Source: Pseudomonadota bacterium | Lineage (GTDB): Bacteria; Pseudomonadota; Alphaproteobacteria; Caulobacterales; Caulobacteraceae | Length of the DNA: 19,724 bases | Assembly (NCBI GenBank): GCA_023445955.1 | Contig: JAEXJH010000010.1 | Location: 1-19,724, forward strand | Reading direction: 5' to 3' | Part shown: positions 14,789 through 19,724 of the stretch, in pieces | Numbering within the stretch: the stretch's first letter is position 1 | Layout: each line of letters starts with the position of its first letter | Position numbers and translations under genes: made by a program | Notes under the pieces: generated by a model | What the model was told of the DNA's origin: nothing | Databases searched by the model: none | The model's input: only the letters and a program-made list of their open reading frames with translations

Positions 14789-16074
14789 TCCTCGCCCTCC
14801 TGATCTTTCTGCTCACCATCACCTTGGTCATCTGGCAACCCAAGGGACTCAGCATCGGCTGGAGCGCGACGATCGGCGCGGTCCTGGCCCTGGCGACGGG
14901 CGTGGTCCACCTGGCCGACGTCGCGACGGTCTGGCAGATCGTTTGGAACGCCACCGGCGCCTTCATCGCGGTCATCATCATCAGTCTGCTCCTGGATGAG
15001 GCGGGGTTCTTCGAGTGGGCGGCCCTCCACGTCGCGCGCTGGGGCGGCGGGAAGGGGCGAATGCTGTTCGCCTCGATCGTCCTCCTGGGCGCGGCGGTCT
15101 CGGCGCTGTTCGCCAACGACGGTGCGGCCCTGATCTTGACGCCAATCGTCATCGCCATGCTCATGGCCCTGGGGTTCAAGGACAAGGCGACCCTGGCCTT
15201 CGTGATGGCGGCGGGGTTTATCGCCGACATGGCGAGTCTGCCGCTGGTGGTCTCCAACCTCGTCAACATCGTCTCGGCCGACTTCTTCAAGATCGGCTTT
15301 TCTCGCTACGCCTCGGTGATGATCCCGGTCGATCTGGCCGCCATCGCCGCCACCCTCGGCGCGCTGATGCTCTACTTCCGGCGCGACATCCCCGCTGTCT
15401 ACGACATTGGCCAGTTGAAGCCGCCGCGCGACGCCATCAAGGATCCGGCGACCTTCAAGGCGGGCTTCCTGGTGCTGGCGCTGCTGCTGATCGGCTTCTT
15501 CGCCCTGGAGCCGCTGGGCGTGCCGGTCAGCGCGACGGCGGCGCTCGGGGCCGGGGTGCTACTGGCGATCGCCGGCCGCGGCCATGTGATCAGCACCCGC
15601 AAAGTGCTCAAGGGGGCGCCCTGGCAGGTCGTGATTTTTTCGCTCGGAATGTACCTGGTGGTCTACGGCCTGCGGAACGCGGGGCTCACCGACCAGGTCG
15701 CAGGCCTGCTCGACTACTTCGCCAGGGGCGGGGTGTGGGGCGCGGCGTTCGGCACCGGTATCCTGACGGCGCTGTTGTCGTCGGTGATGAACAATATGCC
15801 CACCGTCCTGGTCGGCGCTCTGTCGATCGACGCCAGCGGGGCCACGGGCGCGGTGAAGGAGGCGATGATCTACGCCAACGTCATCGGTAGCGATCTTGGT
15901 CCCAAGATCACGCCGATCGGCTCGCTGGCGACGCTGCTTTGGCTCCATGTGCTCGGAACCAAGGGGATCAGAATCTCCTGGGCCTACTACTTCAAGGTCG
16001 GGATCGTCCTGACGACGCCGATCTTGCTGGTGACCCTGGCTGTCTTGGCTATCAGGTTGACGCTGGCGGCGTAG
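14785..16074 (+). CDS. arsB: Arsenite efflux permease ArsB
   Basis: This 429-residue integral membrane protein of the ArsB/NhaD group has about 10-12 hydrophobic segments. The characteristic stretches are [92 protein letters not shown] and [20 protein letters not shown], all typical of ArsB. It expels As(III) (and Sb(III)) from the cell using the proton gradient; an ArsA ATPase is not present in the window. The start is GTG 14785, overlapping the arsC stop by 4 bp. It is the last gene of the arsR operon and converges on the MerR-type regulator with an 11-bp gap, without a clear terminator. It is not an ACR3-type pump. Confidence 0.96.
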   Translation: MILALLIFLLTITLVIWQPKGLSIGWSATIGAVLALATGVVHLADVATVWQIVWNATGAFIAVIIISLLLDEAGFFEWAALHVARWGGGKGRMLFASIVLLGAAVSALFANDGAALILTPIVIAMLMALGFKDKATLAFVMAAGFIADMASLPLVVSNLVNIVSADFFKIGFSRYASVMIPVDLAAIAATLGALMLYFRRDIPAVYDIGQLKPPRDAIKDPATFKAGFLVLALLLIGFFALEPLGVPVSATAALGAGVLLAIAGRGHVISTRKVLKGAPWQVVIFSLGMYLVVYGLRNAGLTDQVAGLLDYFARGGVWGAAFGTGILTALLSSVMNNMPTVLVGALSIDASGATGAVKEAMIYANVIGSDLGPKITPIGSLATLLWLHVLGTKGIRISWAYYFKVGIVLTTPILLVTLAVLAIRLTLAA

Positions 16075-16085
16075 TGGCCCCGATC

Positions 16086-16478
16086 CTAGCCCGCCAACGC
16101 CTCGATCACCCGGCAATCGGCGGCCCGTCCATCGCAAGTGGCCTGGACCATCCGTCGTAACTCGCCGCGCAAGGTCTCCAGCTGGGCGATCTTGGCCTCG
16201 ACGTCGTCGAGCTGACGGACGGCCAGGGCGTTGGCTTCGCCGCAGGGCCGCTCGGGGTTGTCGGAAAGATCCAGCAGGTTGCGGATCGCCCCGACCGAGA
16301 AGCCGAGCTGGCGCGCGTGGCGGATGAAGGCCAGGCGGCGGACGGCGGCGGCGTCATAGACCCGGCGGTCGTTGGCGGCGCGGATCGGCTGCGGGAGTAG
16401 ACCGATCTCCTCGTAGAAGCGGATGGTCGGGACCTTGACGTCCGAGGCCTTGGCCAACTGGCCGATCGATAGGGTCAT
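16086..16478 (-). CDS. MerR-family heavy-metal regulator (CadR/PbrR-like)
   Basis: This 130-residue MerR-type activator has a helix-turn-helix (IGQLAKASDVKVPTIRFYEE, residues 5-24), a wing (RAANDRRVYD), a dimerisation helix (about 82-112) and a metal loop. Cysteines at 79, 115 and 122 are spaced like those of CadR (7 residues between the last two) rather than MerR, and there is no extra Cys-His pair as in ZntR. This favours Cd(II), Pb(II) or Zn(II) as the inducer; which one cannot be decided from sequence. The start ATG has GAGGA 8 nt upstream. It is divergent from the CDF transporter and FTR1 permease, and probably acts on the dyad at 16513-16533. Confidence 0.9.
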   Translation of the reverse strand: MTLSIGQLAKASDVKVPTIRFYEEIGLLPQPIRAANDRRVYDAAAVRRLAFIRHARQLGFSVGAIRNLLDLSDNPERPCGEANALAVRQLDDVEAKIAQLETLRGELRRMVQATCDGRAADCRVIEALAG

Positions 16479-16509
16479 GGAATTTTCCTCGCGTGAGGCA
16501 AATAGGCCC

Positions 16510-16540
16510 TTGATCCTCTAGTGGCTAGAGGATGCATGAG
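16510..16540 (+). promoter_or_regulatory. MerR-type operator-promoter for the CDF/FTR1 genes
   Basis: A perfect dyad, arms ATCCTCTAG and CTAGAGGAT around TGG (16513-16533), overlaps a -35 element TTGATC (16510-16515). With a 19-bp spacer the -10 would be CATGAG (16535-16540), a poor match. The dyad resembles known pbr/cad/znt operators, which share a CTAnAGG-type arm. Transcription would start at about 16547, next to the ATG at 16548. Confidence 0.82.
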
Positions 16541-16547
16541 TGGCGTC

Positions 16548-17204
16548 ATGAGCGACTCTTGTTCCAGCAAGCCGGCCGCCTCGGGCTGCGGTTGCGGCGC
16601 CGCGGTGAAGTTCGACGGCGCCACCCCGGCCTACCGGCGCGCCCTGGCGTGGGTGATCGCGATCAATCTGGTCGGCTTCGTCGTGGTGCTGATCGGCGGC
16701 CTGATCCAGGGCTCGGCCTCCTTGTCCGCCAATGCGCTGGATTTCCTGGCCGATAGCGCCACCTACGCCATCAGCCTGTGGGCCATCGGCAAGTCGGTCG
16801 GCGTTCGCACCGGCGCGGCGCTATTCAAGGGTTTCAGCCTCGGCGCGGTCGCCCTGTCCGTCGCCGGCTTCGCCGCCTGGCGGGCCTGGAGCGGGGCGGC
16901 GCCCTCCGGCGAGGCGATCTCGGCCCTGGGGCTGTTTGGCGCCCTGGCCAACCTGGCCGCCGCCGGTCTGCTGGTCCGCTATCGCGACGGCGACGCCAAC
17001 GTCCGCTCCGTCTGGCTCTGCACCCGCAACGACCTGATCCAATGTCTGGCCGTCGCCGCCACCGGCGTCCTGGTCTGGCTGACCGGCTCGCGCTGGCCCG
17101 ACCTGATCGTCGGCGTTCTGCTGGCCGGTGTGTTCCTGAGCTCGGCCTACCAGATCATCCGCCAAGCTCGCGCCGAACACCGCGCCGAACTCGCCGCCGC
17201 CTGA
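16548..17204 (+). CDS. Small cation diffusion facilitator family transporter
   Basis: From ATG 16548 the product is 218 residues. A cysteine-rich N-terminal tail (SCSSKPAASGCGCGA, a probable metal-binding patch) comes first, then about six hydrophobic segments. Segment two carries SLSANALDFLADSATYAISL, with the D-x-x-x-D pair where CDF exporters hold the transported ion, and segment five has WLCTRNDLIQCLAVAATGVL. The usual cytoplasmic C-terminal domain of CDF proteins is missing, as is normal for this short subgroup. It probably exports a divalent metal (Zn, Cd, Pb or similar) against protons. In-frame starts at 16521 and 16536 lie within the operator or -10 region, so 16548 is preferred. It is followed after 48 bp by the FTR1 gene, probably in one transcript. 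Confidence 0.85.
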   Translation: MSDSCSSKPAASGCGCGAAVKFDGATPAYRRALAWVIAINLVGFVVVLIGGLIQGSASLSANALDFLADSATYAISLWAIGKSVGVRTGAALFKGFSLGAVALSVAGFAAWRAWSGAAPSGEAISALGLFGALANLAAAGLLVRYRDGDANVRSVWLCTRNDLIQCLAVAATGVLVWLTGSRWPDLIVGVLLAGVFLSSAYQIIRQARAEHRAELAAA

Positions 17205-17250
17205 CATGCTGAAGCTCTTGCCCACGCGCCGTTTCGCGCTCATGGATTGA

Positions 17251-17259
17251 TAATGATTA
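17251..17259 (+). promoter_or_regulatory. Fur-like half site overlapping the FTR1 start codon
   Basis: TAATGATTA is a perfect palindrome, and GATAATGAT (17249-17257) matches nine bases of the classical Fur consensus. It overlaps the ATG at 17253. The second half of a full Fur box is not seen, so iron control is only a possibility. Confidence 0.25.
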
Positions 17260-19211
17260 CTGGTCTCAAGGGGCGTCTGGCCTCGATCCTGGGCGGGCTG
17301 CTGGCGGTCCTGATGTTTGCGGCGGCGCCGATTGCGCACGCCCAGGAGGCGACGTCCTCGCAGACGGCCTGGCGGCTGCTGGACTACCTGTCGGTCGACT
17401 ACGCCGGGGCGGTCAAGGACGGCAAGGTCATCAGTCCTTCCGAATATGCCGAGATGAACGAGTTCGCCGGCCAGGTGCGTGATCGCATCGCCGGCCTGCC
17501 CGCCGCCAAGGACCAGCCGGACCTCTTGGCCAAGGCCGAGAGCCTGCAGGCGACGATCGCCGCCAAGCAGGAACCGGCCGTGGTCTCGGCCAAGGCCCAC
17601 GCCCTGGCCAATGATCTGCTGGCCGCCTATCCCACGCCCCTGGCCCCGCAGCGGGCGCCGGACCTGGCGCGCGGCGCCGCGCTCTATGCCGAAAACTGCG
17701 CCGCCTGCCACGGCGAGACCGGCAAGGCCGACGGACCCAACGCCGCAGGCCTGGATCCGCCGCCGATCGCCTTCGCCAACGCTGAGCGCGCCCGCCAGCG
17801 CAGCGTCTTTGGCCTCTACCAGGTCATCCAGCAGGGCCTCGACGGCACGGCCATGGCCAGCTACGCCCATCTACCGTCGGACGACCGCTGGGACCTGGCC
17901 TTCTATGTCGGGCGCTTCGCCTTCAGCGACGCCGAGGCCGCCGCCGGCGAAAAGCTCTGGAACGAGGACGCCGCTGTCCGCGCCCGCTTCCCCGACCTGC
18001 AGACCCTGACCCAGACCACGCCCGTCGCCCTGGCCAGCGCCGTCGGCGAGACCAAGGCCCGGGCCCTGACCGCCTATCTGCGCCGCCATCCCGAGGTCGT
18101 CACCCGAACCGGCGGCGGCTCGCTCGACGTCGCCCGCCAGAAGCTGGCCGCCAGCTTCAAGGCTTATGAGGCGGGCGACCGCAAGGCCGCCGCCGACCTG
18201 GCGCTCGCGGCCTATCTCGACGGCTTCGAGCCCATCGAGCCGACGCTGGGCGCGCGCGATCCGGCCTTGATGCGGCGCATCGAAGGGGCGATGGGCGACG
18301 TGCGCGGCGCGATCGGCAAGGCCGCGCCCGCCAGTGAGGTCAAGAGCCAGATCGACCGTCTCGACGCCCTGTTCGCCGCCGCCGGCCGGGCCCTGGCCCC
18401 GGAGAAGGCCAGCAAGCTGTCCAGTTTCCTGGGCGCGTTCACCATTCTGCTGCGCGAAGGCCTGGAAGCCCTGCTGATCGTGGTTGCCATGATCGCCTTC
18501 CTGCGCAAGGCCGAGCGGACCGACGTCCTGCCCTACGTCCACGGCGGCTGGATCGCGGCCCTGGCGGCCGGCGGCCTGACCTGGGCGGCGGCGACCTTCT
18601 TCATCTCGATCAGCGGCGCCAGCCGCGAACTGACCGAAGGCTTCGGTTCGGTGATCGCCGCGGCCGTGCTGATCTCGGTGGGCCTGTGGATGCACGGCAA
18701 GGCCCAGGCCGACGCGTGGCAGGTCTATATCCGCGAGAAGCTGTCCCACGCCCTGTCGAAGCAGTCGGCCTGGTTCCTGTTCCTGCTGGCCTTCATCGTC
18801 GTCTATCGCGAGGTCTTCGAGACCATCCTCTTCCTGACGGCGCTGTGGACCCAGGGCGGTGCTGGGGCGGTGCTGGCCGGCGTCGGTTGCGCCATCGTCG
18901 TCCTGGCCGCCATCGCCTGGGCCATGCTGCGGTTCTCCAAGCGCCTGCCGATCGGCCAGTTCTTCGGGTACAGCGCCATCCTGATGGCGATCCTGGCGGT
19001 CGTCCTGGCCGGCAAGGGCGTGGCCGCCCTGCAGGAAGCCGGACTTCTCGACCTGCATCCGTTGGCCCTGCCGCGCATCGAGCTGCTGGGTTTCTTCCCG
19101 ACGATCGAGGGCGTCGCCGCCCAGGCCCTGACCCTGGCTATCCTGGTCGGCGGCTTCTGGTGGTCGCGGCGGGCGGGCAGCGCCAAGGCCGAGACCAACG
19201 GCGAAGCGTGA
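17253..19211 (+). CDS. Cytochrome c-FTR1 fusion iron/lead permease (PbrT-like)
   Basis: From ATG 17253 the product is 652 residues. A signal peptide (1-30, ending AHA-QEA) leads into a periplasmic region with a c-type haem motif CAACH (C149, C152, H153) and a helical stretch (about 290-385). From about residue 390 there is a FTR1/EfeU-type permease with roughly seven membrane segments. The two metal-binding R-E-x-x-E motifs are REGLE (401-405) and REVFE (519-523), and SRELTEGFGSV is also typical. FTR1 proteins import iron, normally with an oxidation step that the haem domain could support. The related PbrT of metal-resistant bacteria takes up Pb(II). Its place behind a CadR/PbrR-like operator and CDF exporter favours a PbrT-like role; iron uptake remains possible. 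Confidence 0.9.
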   Translation: MITGLKGRLASILGGLLAVLMFAAAPIAHAQEATSSQTAWRLLDYLSVDYAGAVKDGKVISPSEYAEMNEFAGQVRDRIAGLPAAKDQPDLLAKAESLQATIAAKQEPAVVSAKAHALANDLLAAYPTPLAPQRAPDLARGAALYAENCAACHGETGKADGPNAAGLDPPPIAFANAERARQRSVFGLYQVIQQGLDGTAMASYAHLPSDDRWDLAFYVGRFAFSDAEAAAGEKLWNEDAAVRARFPDLQTLTQTTPVALASAVGETKARALTAYLRRHPEVVTRTGGGSLDVARQKLAASFKAYEAGDRKAAADLALAAYLDGFEPIEPTLGARDPALMRRIEGAMGDVRGAIGKAAPASEVKSQIDRLDALFAAAGRALAPEKASKLSSFLGAFTILLREGLEALLIVVAMIAFLRKAERTDVLPYVHGGWIAALAAGGLTWAAATFFISISGASRELTEGFGSVIAAAVLISVGLWMHGKAQADAWQVYIREKLSHALSKQSAWFLFLLAFIVVYREVFETILFLTALWTQGGAGAVLAGVGCAIVVLAAIAWAMLRFSKRLPIGQFFGYSAILMAILAVVLAGKGVAALQEAGLLDLHPLALPRIELLGFFPTIEGVAAQALTLAILVGGFWWSRRAGSAKAETNGEA

Positions 19212-19229
19212 TCTTGTAACGCATTTCCA

Positions 19230-19252
19230 TTGGCCAGCCTGAAAGGTATAGA
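19230..19252 (+). promoter_or_regulatory. Candidate promoter for the truncated 3' gene
   Basis: TTGGCCA (19230-19236) followed by GTATAGAG (19246-19253) resembles a Caulobacter-type housekeeping promoter with a short spacer. Its +1 would fall close to the ATG at 19260. It is weak and unproven. Confidence 0.3.
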
Positions 19253-19259
19253 GCCAGTC

Positions 19260-19724
19260 ATGGTAGGGACGGCGTTCCGAAATCGGCCTTTCGGCATGAT
19301 CCCCAGCACCGGACGCTCGCGTCTCCGGGGCGGGCTCGTCGCCGTGCCGTTCGCCGACCTTCGACGTGGCCTAGCCTTTGCTACCCTTGGCTGCCTCTCC
19401 ATATCGTTCCGCCAGTTGCTGACGGCGGTCGTTGTTTTGGCGTTCGTTTTCGGCACGATCGCGTCTAGTCCAGCCGCACACCGGTGGCTTGAGGGCGAAC
19501 CGGCGGCCAGCGTGCAAGCGTTCGACGGCCTTGCAAAGGCGCCCACCGATCACAAGGCGCCCCAGAAGAAGGACGTCGCAGGCCTCTGTACGGGTCACTG
19601 TGTCGCCCACACCCTGACGCTTCCCGCCTTCTCTGCCCTGGCGATCGTCCCGTTCGTTCATCGCGCGGTGTGGTCTGTGTTCCAGGATCCCTGGCTGAAG
19701 GTGTCGCGTCCCGCCCTCTTGGAC
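19260..19724 (+). CDS. Truncated membrane/periplasmic protein with CxxHCxxH motif
   Basis: The frame is open for 155 codons from ATG 19260 to the last base of the window, so the gene continues beyond it. A hydrophobic segment (LLTAVVVLAFVFGTIASSPA, about 53-72) looks like an uncleaved anchor or a signal peptide. A polar stretch (KAPTDHKAPQKK), then LCTGHCVAHTLTLPAFSALA with Cys/His at 110, 113, 114 and 117, and VWSVFQDPWLKVSRPALL follow. Small proteins with Cys/His-rich motifs like this often precede metal efflux operons (CzcI-like or DUF2946-like), but I do not recognise it with certainty. The first 50 codons look unlike a signal region, so the true start may be later (ATG 19296, or TTG 19416). 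Confidence 0.6.
   Translation, partial: MVGTAFRNRPFGMIPSTGRSRLRGGLVAVPFADLRRGLAFATLGCLSISFRQLLTAVVVLAFVFGTIASSPAAHRWLEGEPAASVQAFDGLAKAPTDHKAPQKKDVAGLCTGHCVAHTLTLPAFSALAIVPFVHRAVWSVFQDPWLKVSRPALLD

Noticed and set aside
16521..16547. Earlier starts (GTG 16521, ATG 16536) for the CDF gene
   Set aside because: The first lies within the operator dyad and the second in the -10 region, so neither should be in the mRNA.
17871..19058. Leftward open frame of about 395 codons opposite the FTR1 gene
   Set aside because: Its composition (Gly, Gln, Asp, Arg rich, no domains) is that of an antisense shadow of the permease gene.
1..19724. Mobile elements, CRISPR arrays, tRNA or rRNA genes, new defence systems
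   Set aside because: No transposase, integrase, terminal inverted repeats, spaced direct repeats, tRNA-like cloverleaf or rRNA sequence was recognised. All sizeable genes belong to known resistance or repair families.

Overview
The window is GC-rich alphaproteobacterial DNA, most likely from a Caulobacter or another member of the Caulobacterales. The signs are codon use with GC-rich third positions, an imuA-imuB-dnaE2 cassette behind a direct-repeat GTTC-N7-GTTC LexA box, and several genes whose start codons lie at a plausible +1. This placement is an inference from composition and family resemblance. No database was searched.

Layout. (1) Positions 1-1915 hold a mercury resistance unit. merC-merT-merP-merA run leftward, with merA cut by the window edge, and merR is divergent behind a textbook MerR promoter with a 19-bp spacer and a perfect dyad. 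(2) Positions 2007-4595 look like ordinary chromosome: exonuclease III coupled to a small conserved-looking gene, three small hypothetical genes, and one small gene broken by an apparent single-base frameshift. (3) Positions 4706-10071 hold the SOS mutasome operon imuA-imuB-dnaE2 (leftward), with its LexA box next to the imuA start. (4) Positions 10246-12115 hold a small hypothetical gene, a stand-alone LigD-type ATP-dependent DNA ligase and a hypothetical protein. (5) Positions 12132-16074 hold an arsenic island. arsH and arsN1 run leftward; arsR, a frameshifted thioredoxin-type arsC, an intact glutaredoxin-type arsC and arsB run rightward. An ArsR-type dyad sits between the two arms. (6) Positions 16086-19211 hold a Cd/Pb/Zn-type MerR regulator, divergent from a small cation diffusion facilitator and a cytochrome c-FTR1 permease resembling the lead-uptake protein PbrT. 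(7) From 19260 to the end is an open reading frame truncated by the window, for a small membrane or periplasmic protein with a CTGHCVAH motif. It may be the first gene of another metal locus.

How it works together. The window combines metal and metalloid defence (Hg, As(III)/As(V) and probably organoarsenicals, and probably Pb/Cd/Zn) with DNA-damage functions (AP endonuclease, translesion mutasome, ATP-dependent ligase). The two groups are interleaved, with no transposase, integrase or flanking repeats visible. Many neighbours share 4-bp ATGA or GTGA overlaps, which indicates translational coupling.

Two genes carry what looks like one missing base in a GC-rich run: the first arsC and a small gene at 3598-3893. 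These are either real pseudogenes or sequencing errors. No CRISPR array, tRNA, rRNA, insertion sequence or clearly new multi-gene system was found, and no gene-free stretch exceeds 300 bases.
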